A stretch of 64,000 nucleotides of DNA. It comes from Rhodobiaceae bacterium. GTDB taxonomy: Bacteria; Pseudomonadota; Alphaproteobacteria; Parvibaculales; Parvibaculaceae. The translations under genes and the position numbers were made by a program. Below, in pieces: positions 1 through 9,493 of this stretch. The DNA lies in NCBI GenBank assembly GCA_021404525.1, contig JAAWWE010000002.1:1-64000 (forward strand), written 5' to 3'. Within the stretch, counting starts at the first letter, position 1, and the number at the start of each line of letters is the position of its first letter. The notes beneath the pieces are model-generated. The model ran no database searches and was not told the DNA's origin. It saw only the letters and a program-made list of their open reading frames with translations.

Positions 1-2385
1 AGGTGGAGTAAGGCCCGTTTGAAGGGGTCGGTGGGGAGCTCAAGCTCAAAGGTGGTGTCTCTCTCGATCATGGGGCGGAAAGGCTGGTGGCCGTGGAAGT
101 GACCACGACAGACGCCTCTGGCGCGACCTACTCAGAGACCTTCACCATTGCTGTCGGCGATGTGAACGAAGGTCCAAGCGACATTGCGCTTTCTAATGCA
201 AGCGTTGACGAGAACGCCGCGGGCGCTGTGGTGGGTACGCTGTCAACGACAGATGTCGACGCAGGCGACAGCCACACCTATGCGGTCGATGATGCACGCT
301 TTGAAGTGGTCGGTGGCGAGCTCAAGCTCAAGGACGGTGTGAGCCTGGATCATGAAGCGGAAAGCTCTGTGGCCGTGGAAGTCACGACGACAGACGCTTC
401 CGGTGCCACCTATTCCGAGACCTTCACCATCGCTGTGGGCGATGTAAACGAAGGCCCATCAGACATCTCCCTGAGCAATGCGTCTGTAGATGAGAACGCC
501 GCAGGCGCTGTGGTCGGTACGCTCTCGACGACAGATGTAGACGCAGGCGACAGCCACTCTTATGCCGTGGACGATGCCCGCTTTGAAGTGGTCGGTGGCG
601 AGCTCAAGCTCAAGGACGGTGTGAGCCTGGATCATGAAGCGGAAAGCTCTGTGGCCGTGGAAGTCACGACGACCGACGCCTCTGGCGCCACATACTCCGA
701 GACCTTTACCATTGCTGTCGGCGATGTGAATGAGGGTCCAAGTGATATTGCGCTTTCTAATGCAAGCGTTGACGAGAACGCCGCAGGCGCTGTGGTCGGA
801 ACCCTCAGCACTACTGACGTAGACGCTGGCGACAGCCACACTTATGCCGTGGACGATGCACGGTTCGAGGTTGTGGGCGGCGAGCTGAAGCTCAAGGACG
901 GCGTGAGCCTGGATCATGAGGCTGAGTCTTCAGTTGCTGTGGAAGTCACCACGACAGACGCCTCCGGTGCGACCTATTCCGAGACCTTCACCATTGCTGT
1001 TGGCGATGTAAATGAGGGTCCAAGTGATATTGCGCTATCCAACGCCAGCGTTGACGAGAACGCTGCCGGTGCCGGGGTGGGAACCCCCGCGTTGAAGTGG
1101 TCGGTGGCGAGCTGAAGCTCAAGGATGGCGTGAGCCTGGATCATGAAGCGGAAAGCTCTGTGGCCGTTGAAGTCACGACGACAGACGCTTCCGGTGCGGC
1201 CTATTCTGAGACGTTCACCATTGCTGTTGGCGATGTGAACGAAGGTCCAAGCGATATTGCCCTGAGCAATGCGTCTGTGGATGAGAATGCGGCTGGTGCT
1301 GTGGTGGGTACGCTCTCGACGACAGATGTGGACGCTGGCGATTCTCACACATACGCCGTGGACGATGCACGGTTCGAGGTTGTGGGCGGCGAGCTCAAGC
1401 TCAAAGACGGCGTGAGCCTGGATCATGAGGCTGAGTCTTCAGTTGTTGTTGAAGTGACCACGACAGACGCCTCCGGTGCGACTTATTCTGAGACCTTCAC
1501 TATCGCTGTGGGCGATGTAAATGAGGGTCCGAGCGATATTGCCCTGAGCAATGCGTCTGTGGATGAGAACGCGGCCGGCGCTGTGGTCGGAACCCTGTCG
1601 ACAACAGATGTGGATGCAGGCGACAGCCACTCTTATGCCGTGGACGATGCACGGTTCGAGGTTGTGGGTGGCGAGCTGAAGCTCAAAGACGGTGTCTCTC
1701 TCGATCATGAGGCTGAGTCCTCTGTCGCTGTTGAAGTCACGACGACCGATGCGTCAGGTGCAACTTACTCTGAGACCTTCACTATCGCTGTGGGCGATGT
1801 GAATGAGGGTCCAAGTGATATTGAGCTTTCTAATGCAAGCGTTGACGAGAACGCTGTCGGCGCTGTGGTCGGAACCCTGTCGACAACAGATGTGGACGCG
1901 GGCGACAGCCACTCTTATGCAGTGGACGATGCACGGTTCGAGGTTGTGGGCGGCGAGCTCAAGCTCAAAGACGGCGTGAGCCTGGATCACGAGGCTGAGT
2001 CCTCGGTGGCTGTGGAAGTGACCACGACCGATGCGTCCGGTGCAACTTACTCTGAGACCTTTACCATTGCTGTCGGCGATGTGAATGAGGGTCCAAGCGA
2101 CATTGCGCTATCCAACGCCAGCGTTGACGAGAATGCCGCGGGCGCTGTGGTGGGTACGCTCTCAACAACTGACGTAGACGCAGGCGACAGCCACACCTAT
2201 GCGGTCGATGATGCCCGCTTTGAAGTGGTCGGCGGGGAGCTCAAGCTCAAAGACGGCGTGAGCCTGGATCATGAGTCTGAGTCCTCTATCGCTGTTGAAG
2301 TCACCACGACAGACGCGTCCGGTGCGACCTATTCCGAGACCTTCACCATTGCTGTTGGCGATGTGAATGAGGGTCCAAGTGCCGG
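1..2385 (+). repeat. Tandem 282-bp coding repeats (about 8.4 units)
   Basis: The GATGTNAAYGARGG landmark recurs at 159, 441, 723, 1005, 1232, 1514, 1796, 2078 and 2360. All spacings are 282 bp except 1005 to 1232 (227 bp), which is 55 bp short and causes the frame break. The units are almost identical as protein but differ at many synonymous positions. Those differences occur in shared blocks (for example CGCTTTGAAGTGGTC versus CGGTTCGAGGTTGTG), giving a mosaic pattern. Confidence 0.95.
12..1115 (+). CDS. RTX/cadherin-repeat giant secreted protein, upstream fragment (partial, frame-broken)
   Basis: Carboxyl-ward continuation of a very large repetitive exoprotein whose 5' end lies outside the window. 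The frame is open from base 12. The first ~90 bases look damaged: a TAA at 9-11 and several substitutions against the repeat consensus, as expected at a contig edge. The fragment is made of 94-residue cadherin-like units, each with a DVNEGPSDI linker, a SVDENAAGAVVGTLSTTD segment and a FEVVGGELKLKDGVSLDHE segment. Near 1065-1095 one unit has lost 55 bp, moving the reading frame; this frame ends at 1115 while the true continuation runs on at 1097-4987. Whether the break is real or an assembly collapse in repeats cannot be told from the sequence. Such proteins act as Ca2+-dependent adhesins or biofilm matrix proteins. Confidence 0.75.
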   Translation, partial: GPFEGVGGELKLKGGVSLDHGAERLVAVEVTTTDASGATYSETFTIAVGDVNEGPSDIALSNASVDENAAGAVVGTLSTTDVDAGDSHTYAVDDARFEVVGGELKLKDGVSLDHEAESSVAVEVTTTDASGATYSETFTIAVGDVNEGPSDISLSNASVDENAAGAVVGTLSTTDVDAGDSHSYAVDDARFEVVGGELKLKDGVSLDHEAESSVAVEVTTTDASGATYSETFTIAVGDVNEGPSDIALSNASVDENAAGAVVGTLSTTDVDAGDSHTYAVDDARFEVVGGELKLKDGVSLDHEAESSVAVEVTTTDASGATYSETFTIAVGDVNEGPSDIALSNASVDENAAGAGVGTPALKWSVAS

Positions 2386-4987
2386 TGGGGTCGATCTTGG
2401 CGCTACCAGTGAAGACACATCAGTCGTCATTACCAGCGCGCAACTTCTGGCTAACAGTTCAGACGTGGATGATGGCGATGCAATGAGCGTTAGCTCTCTT
2501 TCAGTTGATGCTCAATATGGCTCATTGGCTGACAATGGAGATGGAACCTGGACTTTCTCCCCAGCGGCCGACGTAAGCGCTGACAATGTTCCTTTCTCCT
2601 TCATGGTGACAGATGGAGAAGCTAGTGATACTGCAACAGCCACTTTGGATATTTCGGCGGTAGCGGATACACCATCAATTTCTCTGGCACCCACGACCAC
2701 GACAATCATTGACTCAAGCTTTGAGACTGGCCCGGCTGACTTTGTAACCACGGCTGATGGTTGGAGCACTGATAGCGATGCGATCGAAGTGTGGAGTGAA
2801 ACTGAAGACACGCACTCAGCGTCAGACGGTGACAAGTATGTTGAACTGAATGATGACGCCATCGACAATTATGATGATGCAACAGACATTCACCAGACTG
2901 TCGACACTGTTGATGGGGCGACATACACGCTGACTTTTGATCTATCGCCGCGCCCTGGATATGACGCATCGGTGAACACCATCGAAGTCTTGTGGGATGG
3001 AGCCGTGGTCGACACAATCTCACTTGATGGCTCCTCCAACAGCGACAATGTCTGGCAGAGCTTCGAATACACGATGACCGGTGATGGTGATCCGTCGAAG
3101 CTGCAGTTCCGTGAAGCTGGGGCGGATGAAGATTATGGTCGTGGTATGCGCCTCGACAACATCAAGCTGACGGAAACCACCGATGGCTCGGTTGTGTCCG
3201 GCACGGAAGATGGGACCATCGGCCTGCCTGATATTTCTGCGGGCCTGAACGATACAGATGGCTCAGAAGCTTTGTCGCTGACCGTTGGTAACATCCCAGA
3301 TGGTGCGACACTGACCGATGGTTCAAACACCTTCACAGCAAGTGGTGGTACGACAAGTGTTGATGTCTCTGGTTGGGATATGTCAGCCTTGGAAATCACG
3401 CCGGCCACGAACTACAACGGCACCTTCAATCTGTCTGTAACGGCCACGGCGACGGAAGGCTCAAACGGATCAACCGCGTCAGACACTGTCCAGATTGAGG
3501 TCAATGTCGACAGCGTCAATGATGGGCCGTCAGACATCTCCCTTTCTAATACTACAGTTGATGAAAATGCCGCAGGGGCCGTCATCGGCGATGTGACCAC
3601 GACGGATGCAGATGTAGGCGATAGCCACACCTACGCGGTTGATGACGCGCGGTTCGAAGTCGTTGGAGGCCAGCTGAAACTAAAAGACGGTGTGTCTCTC
3701 GATTATGAGACAGAATCTTCTGTGGCCGTTGAGGTTACCACGACGGATGCGGCGGGTGCTTCCTATTCCGAGACCTTCAACATCAATGTTGGAGACATCG
3801 CTGATGCGCCCGTGGAGCTTTGGAGCGAAGACTTCTCAGGCCTGTCCGACGGTGCCACTTCTGACTCTGGCTCTTCAGCCTGGAGTGCCACCGACGCTGG
3901 TTCAGACATCACCGGAAATCATGGCGTCGAAAGCGGTGCCTACGAGTTTGGACGCGTGACAGATGAATCAAACGACAATACGTCGAAGGTCGTTTGGAGC
4001 AGTGAAACGATTGATATCTCTGGTCAGTCAGAAATCGACCTCAGCTTCCGCTTATCGGAAAGCGGCGACCTGGAGGAAAGCGGAAGCTGGCAGGATACGT
4101 TTAAGGCGTTCGCAGTGATTGATGGCGTGCGGACGGAGATCATGTCACAGGATGGCGACTCTGCGATACAGGACGCCTACAATTTCCAGGACATTGGAAC
4201 CGGTTCGAACCTTGTCATCGAGTTCGAAGCCAAGACAACGGCCGGCTCAGAAACCTTCTCGGTCGATGACATCAGCGTGGTCGCCAACGGGTCTCAGACA
4301 CCACTCTATGAGATCACAGACCCCGGCGATGCGATGCCATCTCTGTCGGGTGCCACTTATACAACAGACGACGACTATGATGGGTCATCGGGCGCTGACA
4401 CAATTGTCTATAACGGGTCGGACAGCGACAATAAGCTGGATGGCGAAGAAGGTGATGACATTCTTGTCGACGACAACACCAAAGGTGAACTTAAGGGCGA
4501 TGACGGAAATGACACGCTCTATGGACGCGGCGGTGACGACAAGCTGAAAGGCGAAGACGGCGACGACACGCTCTATGGCGGCTCCGGCGATGATAAGCTC
4601 GAAGGTGGCGACGGCGACGACATCCTGGTCGGCGGCACTGGCGATGATGAGCTCAAAGGCGGCAAGGGCGAAGATGTGCTCTTCGGTGGCGCGGGCGATG
4701 ATGAACTGAAAGGCGAAGACGGGTCTGACCTCTTCATCTTCGAATCTGGCAATGGCGATACCGACACGATCGATGGCGGCAGTGGTTCTAGTTGGACCGA
4801 TACCATTCAGCTGCAAGGCAATGGTGGCGGTGCCGTGAACATGGATTGGACGCTTGAGCTGGATGGCGGATCAATTGAAGGCAGCGATATGGGCTCCTAC
4901 GATCTGTCGGAAGATGCGTCTGGTACCATCACCTTTGCCGATGGATCCGAAATCTCCTTCGACAATATTGAGCGCATCGAATGGTGA
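1097..4987 (+). CDS. RTX/cadherin-repeat giant secreted protein, C-terminal part
   Basis: Main surviving frame of the giant exoprotein. Residues count from base 1097, which is not a real start. About 1-425: five cadherin-like units of exactly 94 residues. About 428-528: a cadherin_5/VCBS-like domain. About 533-695: a beta-sandwich resembling carbohydrate-binding modules (SSFETG... DGW... LDNIKLTE). About 805-902: one diverged cadherin unit. About 906-1067: a second sandwich domain. About 1095-1215: a block of RTX Ca2+-binding nonapeptides (GGSGDDKLEGGDGDD type). The end, SFDNIERIEW, is typical of type I secretion signals. The composition is very Asp/Gly/Ser/Thr-rich and appears cysteine-free. 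Inference: exported by a type I (ABC/MFP/TolC) system, not encoded in this window, and acting at the surface in adhesion. A good intrinsic terminator follows. Confidence 0.88.
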   Translation: MVGGELKLKDGVSLDHEAESSVAVEVTTTDASGAAYSETFTIAVGDVNEGPSDIALSNASVDENAAGAVVGTLSTTDVDAGDSHTYAVDDARFEVVGGELKLKDGVSLDHEAESSVVVEVTTTDASGATYSETFTIAVGDVNEGPSDIALSNASVDENAAGAVVGTLSTTDVDAGDSHSYAVDDARFEVVGGELKLKDGVSLDHEAESSVAVEVTTTDASGATYSETFTIAVGDVNEGPSDIELSNASVDENAVGAVVGTLSTTDVDAGDSHSYAVDDARFEVVGGELKLKDGVSLDHEAESSVAVEVTTTDASGATYSETFTIAVGDVNEGPSDIALSNASVDENAAGAVVGTLSTTDVDAGDSHTYAVDDARFEVVGGELKLKDGVSLDHESESSIAVEVTTTDASGATYSETFTIAVGDVNEGPSAGGVDLGATSEDTSVVITSAQLLANSSDVDDGDAMSVSSLSVDAQYGSLADNGDGTWTFSPAADVSADNVPFSFMVTDGEASDTATATLDISAVADTPSISLAPTTTTIIDSSFETGPADFVTTADGWSTDSDAIEVWSETEDTHSASDGDKYVELNDDAIDNYDDATDIHQTVDTVDGATYTLTFDLSPRPGYDASVNTIEVLWDGAVVDTISLDGSSNSDNVWQSFEYTMTGDGDPSKLQFREAGADEDYGRGMRLDNIKLTETTDGSVVSGTEDGTIGLPDISAGLNDTDGSEALSLTVGNIPDGATLTDGSNTFTASGGTTSVDVSGWDMSALEITPATNYNGTFNLSVTATATEGSNGSTASDTVQIEVNVDSVNDGPSDISLSNTTVDENAAGAVIGDVTTTDADVGDSHTYAVDDARFEVVGGQLKLKDGVSLDYETESSVAVEVTTTDAAGASYSETFNINVGDIADAPVELWSEDFSGLSDGATSDSGSSAWSATDAGSDITGNHGVESGAYEFGRVTDESNDNTSKVVWSSETIDISGQSEIDLSFRLSESGDLEESGSWQDTFKAFAVIDGVRTEIMSQDGDSAIQDAYNFQDIGTGSNLVIEFEAKTTAGSETFSVDDISVVANGSQTPLYEITDPGDAMPSLSGATYTTDDDYDGSSGADTIVYNGSDSDNKLDGEEGDDILVDDNTKGELKGDDGNDTLYGRGGDDKLKGEDGDDTLYGGSGDDKLEGGDGDDILVGGTGDDELKGGKGEDVLFGGAGDDELKGEDGSDLFIFESGNGDTDTIDGGSGSSWTDTIQLQGNGGGAVNMDWTLELDGGSIEGSDMGSYDLSEDASGTITFADGSEISFDNIERIEW

Positions 4988-5010
4988 TGGAGCGTCATCT
5001 TTGGACCCTG

Positions 5011-5040
5011 AAAAGGCTGCTTCTCCCAAGCGGCCTTTTT
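5011..5040 (+). terminator. Intrinsic terminator of the RTX gene
   Basis: Inverted repeat AAAAGGCTGCTT / AAGCGGCCTTTTT with a 5-base loop, 24 bases after the RTX stop and ending in a T run. Confidence 0.85.
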
Positions 5041-5124
5041 CTTTGGCCGCTTCCCGATTGTGGAAAGCCCTGTTAGGTTCACACTGACAGAAGGGATTAA
5101 TCCCTTCATTTTGTGGGGGGAACC

Positions 5125-6438
5125 ATGGCAGAGTCGACAAATGCTGAAGCGTCAGCAGGCAACTTTATAACGCCAGCCTATCGGCGTTATGCGCTTGGCA
5201 TTTTGACAGTGGTCTATTCGGTCAACTATGTGGACCGCCAGATCCTGTCGATCCTGCTGGAACCGATCAAAATTGATCTCTCCTTGAGCGATACGCAGCT
5301 CGGGCTCCTCTTCACCACTTTCGGCATTTTCTACGCGACCCTGGGGCTGCCCATCGCCATGTTGGCAGACCGAACCAACCGTCGGAACGTCATTACCGCC
5401 TCGATGACCATCTTCTCTGGCATGACGGCCGCCTGCGGTGCCGTGACGAGCTTCTGGCAGTTAATGATTGCGCGGATATTGGTTGGTGTGGGCGAGGCAG
5501 GCTCCAGTCCGCCGTCGCACTCCATGATCGCGGACCTCTACGAACCTAAAACGCGGGCCACCGCGCTTGCCGTCTTCTCGCTTGGCGTAAACATCGGCAT
5601 CTTCATCGGGTTCCTGGTTGGGGGATTTGTGGCGCAATGGTATGGCTGGCGCATGGCCTTCCTTGTTGTGGGACTGCCTGGATTGGCGCTGGCGATACTG
5701 GTTCACTTCACGCTCAAAGAGCCACCACGAGGCCACTCTGAAGGGCGGACAGATCATCAAGACAAAGAAGAAGCGCCTGGCATCATGGAAGTCTTGCGGT
5801 TCCTGTTGACCCAGCCTGCCTTCCGTCATATCGCGGCAGGTGCGACCCTTGTGTCGTTTGTTGGCTACGGCGCGGTTGCTTGGCTTCCGCCTTTCCTTGT
5901 GCGCTCTCATGGCATGGAAGTGGGTGACATTGGTCTCGCCCTATCGCTCATCATTGGCATCGCCGGCGGCCTTGGAACCTATGGTGCAGGTTTTCTGGCA
6001 GACAAGCTCGGTCAGAAAGATATTCGCTGGTACATGTGGGTTGTCTCAATTGCTGGCGTGGTTGCCTTCCCGTTTGGGTTCAGTGTGTATCTTTCCGAGG
6101 ACCTGAGCTGGACGCTAGGCCTGTTCATTGTTCCCGCGGCGGCTGGGTCGCTCTACCTCGGGCCAAGCCTTGCCATGACCCAAGGTCTGGCGCGCCTCAA
6201 AATGCGCGCAGCCGCGTCAGCGCTCCTTCTGTTCATCCTGAACATTATCGGCCTGGGACTTGGGCCGCAGGCTGTGGGCATCGTCAGTGATCTTCTGGAA
6301 CCCACCTATGGCGCAGAGTCACTCAGATATGCCCTGCTCGCGATGACGCCGCTTGGCCTCTGGGGATCGTTGCACTTCTTCCTCGCAGCAAAGACACTCG
6401 GCGACGGGCTGGAAAGGGCCAAAACCCTTCCAGTTTGA
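5125..6438 (+). CDS. MFS transporter, Spinster-like
   Basis: Twelve-helix major facilitator protein of 437 residues from the ATG at 5125. That start has the G-rich ribosome site GGGGGGA four bases upstream; a GTG at 5113 lies inside this site and is less likely. The N-terminal YVDRQILSILLEPIKIDLSLSDTQLGLL stretch resembles Spinster-like bacterial MFS proteins, which often sit with catabolic genes for aromatic or steroid-like compounds. The A-motif loop (ADRTNRRN) is present after helix 2. The substrate cannot be read from sequence. The gene is monocistronic, convergent with the next MFS gene. Confidence 0.85.
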   Translation: MAESTNAEASAGNFITPAYRRYALGILTVVYSVNYVDRQILSILLEPIKIDLSLSDTQLGLLFTTFGIFYATLGLPIAMLADRTNRRNVITASMTIFSGMTAACGAVTSFWQLMIARILVGVGEAGSSPPSHSMIADLYEPKTRATALAVFSLGVNIGIFIGFLVGGFVAQWYGWRMAFLVVGLPGLALAILVHFTLKEPPRGHSEGRTDHQDKEEAPGIMEVLRFLLTQPAFRHIAAGATLVSFVGYGAVAWLPPFLVRSHGMEVGDIGLALSLIIGIAGGLGTYGAGFLADKLGQKDIRWYMWVVSIAGVVAFPFGFSVYLSEDLSWTLGLFIVPAAAGSLYLGPSLAMTQGLARLKMRAAASALLLFILNIIGLGLGPQAVGIVSDLLEPTYGAESLRYALLAMTPLGLWGSLHFFLAAKTLGDGLERAKTLPV

Positions 6439-6504
6439 TGGTGGGGCGCGTTTTCAGGGTGAGGCTGAAGCCGCCACCGGTTCAAGGCGAGCCCGAACGT
6501 GTGA

Positions 6505-6526
6505 GCGGTTTTCCGTCCGAAAACGC
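6505..6526. repeat. Small inverted repeat between convergent MFS genes
   Basis: GCGGTTTTC CGTCC GAAAACGC forms a hairpin with one mismatch. It has no strong T run, so it may be a weak bidirectional terminator or a copy of the short palindromic elements common in intergenic DNA of Hyphomicrobiales. Confidence 0.4.
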
Positions 6527-6538
6527 GATGGACAGAGG

Positions 6539-7981
6539 CTAGTGCTCATGCGCGGTTGATTGCTCTTCCTTCACAAAGGCCATGAGCGCCAGCCCGACAA
6601 TGAGGAAGATGATCACACTTCCCAGGCCAACCCGCTGACTGGCAGTGACTTGGGTGACGATGGCGACCGTCAGGGGTGCCAGAAAGCTGGTGGCTTTCCC
6701 ACAAAGCGCATAGAGGCCGTAGAACTCAGCCATCATGGCGGGCGGCGCTATGCGGGCAAGCATCGTGCGGCTGGAAGACAAAGACGGCCCAGCAAAGACA
6801 CCGGTCGCAGTTGCAAGGAACAGGAACCAGCGTTCCGCACTGGTATCAAACCCCATCCCGTTCAGTGCTTCGCCAAAGACATTGGTGGCTGCGATCGGCT
6901 CCATGCTGACAGCGAACATAAATGCAGCCGTGTCCGTGTTGGTGCCGACAAGCAGCATCAGGCCAACCGCGAACAGGGAAACAGCGCCGATGATCGTGCG
7001 TTTCGACCCGATATAGTCATCGACCAGGCCGCCAAGCAGCGTAAAGGGCACCTGCATGACAATAATGATGAGGCCGTAAAAGCCGATCTGGGTGGTCGGC
7101 CAGTCAAAAACGCCTTTTGCGTAAACACCGGTAAAGATGAAGACCGCAGCTTGGCCATCATAGTAGATCATGCGGGCAAGCAGGAAGATGGCGATGTTCT
7201 TGTAGTGCGGCAACTTTTTGATGGTGCCGATCACCATGGCGACGCCCTTCTTTGCCGCCTCCCTGCGGTTGAGGCCAGTACGAGGCTGGTCAGGCGTCAT
7301 AAAGAAAAACGGCAGGGAAAAGAGAAGCAGCCAGATCGCGGACAGGGGCCCTACGACCCGATTGTGTTCGCTCACCGCCTTATCGATCCCAAACCAGGGT
7401 ACCTCTGGCAGGCCGAACATCAGCAGCCAGACGGCAAAAGACAGAATGGCCCCGAGCGACCCGACGGCATAGCCAACCGCAGAGAGCGCACCTATCCGCT
7501 TTTTGGAGACGAGCGCCGGCAACATGGCATTGTGATAGACGATGGCAAACTCAAGGCTGGTCGCAGCGATGACGACACCAATAACAACCAGCAGAATTGA
7601 GTTGGGGTCACCGGGTGCCGCAAACCAAAGCACCGACATGCCGAGAAAGGCTAGGAGAGTGAAGATGAAGATGCCGGGCTTGCGGGGGCCTGCCGCATCG
7701 GCAAGCGAGCCGAAGAATGGGCTCAGCAGAGCAATGGAGATACCGGCAGTCGCTTGTACATAGCCCCAAATGGCCTGACCACGAACATCGTCGCCCACGA
7801 CCTCGCTGGAGAAATAGGGCGCGAAAACAAAGATATTGATGAGAATGAAATAGGGGTTCAGCGCCCAGTCATAGATAAACCATCCGAACATGCCCCCCTT
7901 TCCAGTGGGCTTTTCGCCTGTGACGGTCAGGTGGCCGCCAGGTTGTTCATGGGTGATCTGTTCTTCATATGCACTGGTCAC
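6539..7981 (-). CDS. MFS transporter, UMF1 (Atg22-like) family
   Basis: About 480 residues, around twelve hydrophobic helices. The N-terminal FGWFIYDWALNPYFILINIFVF-type segment matches the UMF1 branch of the MFS, related to yeast vacuolar Atg22 efflux proteins; bacterial substrates are mostly unknown. I chose the GTG at 7981 because GAGGAGG stands nine bases before it. An in-frame ATG at 8062 would add 27 residues (including MKAMGVGCIDW) that do not resemble a transporter N-terminus. The preceding 260 bp, shared with the phasin gene, must hold both promoters. Confidence 0.85.
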   Translation of the reverse strand: MTSAYEEQITHEQPGGHLTVTGEKPTGKGGMFGWFIYDWALNPYFILINIFVFAPYFSSEVVGDDVRGQAIWGYVQATAGISIALLSPFFGSLADAAGPRKPGIFIFTLLAFLGMSVLWFAAPGDPNSILLVVIGVVIAATSLEFAIVYHNAMLPALVSKKRIGALSAVGYAVGSLGAILSFAVWLLMFGLPEVPWFGIDKAVSEHNRVVGPLSAIWLLLFSLPFFFMTPDQPRTGLNRREAAKKGVAMVIGTIKKLPHYKNIAIFLLARMIYYDGQAAVFIFTGVYAKGVFDWPTTQIGFYGLIIIVMQVPFTLLGGLVDDYIGSKRTIIGAVSLFAVGLMLLVGTNTDTAAFMFAVSMEPIAATNVFGEALNGMGFDTSAERWFLFLATATGVFAGPSLSSSRTMLARIAPPAMMAEFYGLYALCGKATSFLAPLTVAIVTQVTASQRVGLGSVIIFLIVGLALMAFVKEEQSTAHEH

Positions 7982-8245
7982 GCGAGCGCCCCTCCTCGAC
8001 AAATCAGGTTTGACCGATCCTAAAGACGGCCAATCTATGCAGCCAACTCCCATGGCCTTCATATCAGTATGGGCTTTAAGTGATTGAAAATCAACGAAAA
8101 ATTTGGTCGAGCGGGGATTAGTATGCGCTTTCTAGACATCTGGTCCTAAACACACATCCAACGAGGGACCCAGCCAGTCAGTTTCCCCAACCAAGCCGGG
8201 CCCGCAGCACGAGATCAATTAGACCGGATATTTAGGAGAAAGATC

Positions 8246-8725
8246 ATGGCGACGAAGACACGTAAGACGACAAAAAAAGCAGCACCTGAAGCAAAGCTCC
8301 CGCTTGCTCGTGACATCTGGCTTGCTGGCCTTGGCTTCTACGGCCGCATCTATGATGAAACAATGGAACGTGCAGAATCTGCTCGTACAGAAGCCAACAA
8401 GTTCTTTGATGAACTCGTTGATCGCGGCACCGTGGTTGAGACCGAAACACGCAAAGCTTTGAAGGACGTGCGCATCGACACAAGCGGCACAGTTGAAGAG
8501 CGCATCCAGAAGCTCCGCGAAGCTCTGCCTGAGCTGCCAAAGCTCCCTGAAATGCCAGAACTGCCAGAGATGCCTGAGCTTCTCCAGTTCCCACAGTTCA
8601 AGTCGACCCGGGTTCGCGAGCTGGAAACCGAAGTCGAAGCACTGACGAAAAAAGTGAACGCTCTTAGCCGCAAAGCCGCTGCTAAGCCGAAAGCACGCAA
8701 GACCCCGGCCCGTAAAGCTGCGTAA
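8246..8725 (+). CDS. Phasin, PhaI-like polyhydroxyalkanoate granule protein
   Basis: Small (159 aa) amphipathic protein. A lysine/alanine-rich N-terminus (KTRKTTKKAAPEAK) is followed by the phasin helix LARDIWLAGLGFYGRIYDE, a long heptad region, a PELPxMPELP proline-rich stretch (about residues 91-115) and a coiled coil with a basic tail (RKAAAKPKARKTPARKAA). Phasins coat PHA granules and help distribute them. The ribosome site TAGGAGAAAG precedes the ATG. It is followed by a second phasin and a PhaD-like regulator, matching the phaD-phaF-phaI association of pseudomonads, though no PHA synthase or depolymerase gene is in the window. Confidence 0.85.
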   Translation: MATKTRKTTKKAAPEAKLPLARDIWLAGLGFYGRIYDETMERAESARTEANKFFDELVDRGTVVETETRKALKDVRIDTSGTVEERIQKLREALPELPKLPEMPELPEMPELLQFPQFKSTRVRELETEVEALTKKVNALSRKAAAKPKARKTPARKAA

Positions 8726-8748
8726 CAAGCTTTACGAGCGTAGCCGAG

Positions 8749-8774
8749 CGGCGTCGTGGTTCTCCACGGCGCCG
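8749..8774 (+). other. Strong hairpin between the two phasin genes
   Basis: CGGCGTCGTGG TTCT CCACGGCGCCG: an 11-bp stem with one G-U pair and a 4-base loop, not followed by a T run. It probably stabilises the upstream phasin mRNA or attenuates read-through, rather than being a full terminator. Confidence 0.55.
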
Positions 8775-8902
8775 TTCGTGCATTTAATGCCAAGGAATTG
8801 GCCCATAAGGCGAGTTTCTGCTGGCGGCAAACCTCCAAGCACAGTCTAATCAGTGCTAGACAAAATGAAGGCCTCTTTCGAGAGGCGGAATTGGGGGAAC
8901 CG

Positions 8903-9478
8903 ATGCCAGACAAATCTTCCAGCAGCCGAAAACCGGCAAAAGCAAAATCACCAGTCGATAAAGCGAGCGATCTCGCGCGCCAGATCTGGCTCGCGGGTGT
9001 GGGGGCATATGGTCAGGCCGTCGATGACACCCAGCAGGAAGTAACCCGGCGCGTTGCGCAGGTAAGCCAGGATACGTCTAAGTTCTTTGAAGAATTGGTG
9101 TCTCGCGGCAGCGATCTGGAAAAGAACCTGGGTGCACTTGGCAAGATGAGTGCGGACGTGCGTGCAGAAGGCCTTCGGCGCGGCGCGGATATGTCCCTTT
9201 CATTGGAAGATAGATTGTCACGGATGCGGGACATGTTGGGACTGGCGCCATCAGGGACGGCTTTTGAAGAGAAGGTCGATAAGCTCGCAGCAGATGTCGC
9301 GGCTCTTAACGCCAAACTTGATCTGGTGCTGGATCAGATGAACAACCCAGTCTCTAAACCGGCTGCGAAGAAGGCAGCGGCAAAAAAGAAAACGACAACC
9401 AGGAAAAAACCTGCAGCGAAGAAAAAGACGGTGCGGAAAAAGACGCCCGCGAAAAAGAAACCGGCATCGCGGAACTGA
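8903..9478 (+). CDS. Phasin, PhaF-like with histone H1-like tail
   Basis: 191 residues from the ATG at 8903, preceded by TTGGGGGAAC. Frame extension upstream to 8756 adds 49 residues that do not look coding. The N-terminal phasin helix (LARQIWLAGVGAYGQAVDD) closely parallels the preceding gene. From about residue 150 the protein is almost purely Lys/Ala/Pro/Thr (PAAKKAAAKKKTTTRKKPA and similar), like the DNA-binding AlgP/H1-like tail of Pseudomonas PhaF. PhaF binds granules with its N-terminus and nucleoid DNA with its tail, so granules segregate with chromosomes. Inferred to have the same role here. Confidence 0.85.
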   Translation: MPDKSSSSRKPAKAKSPVDKASDLARQIWLAGVGAYGQAVDDTQQEVTRRVAQVSQDTSKFFEELVSRGSDLEKNLGALGKMSADVRAEGLRRGADMSLSLEDRLSRMRDMLGLAPSGTAFEEKVDKLAADVAALNAKLDLVLDQMNNPVSKPAAKKAAAKKKTTTRKKPAAKKKTVRKKTPAKKKPASRN

Positions 9479-9493
9479 CGGGCGGACCCCGCG

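Noticed and set aside
459..1990. Several open frames on the minus strand through the repeats
   Set aside because: They recur with the 282-bp period and mirror the codon pattern of the RTX gene; no ribosome sites or recognisable protein.
1..2385. Possible CRISPR array or satellite because of regular spacing
   Set aside because: Units are 282 bp, contiguous, in frame and protein-coding; there are no unique spacers between them.
6560..7600. 346-codon plus-strand frame
   Set aside because: Antisense shadow of the UMF1 transporter: highly charged, no domain, no start context.
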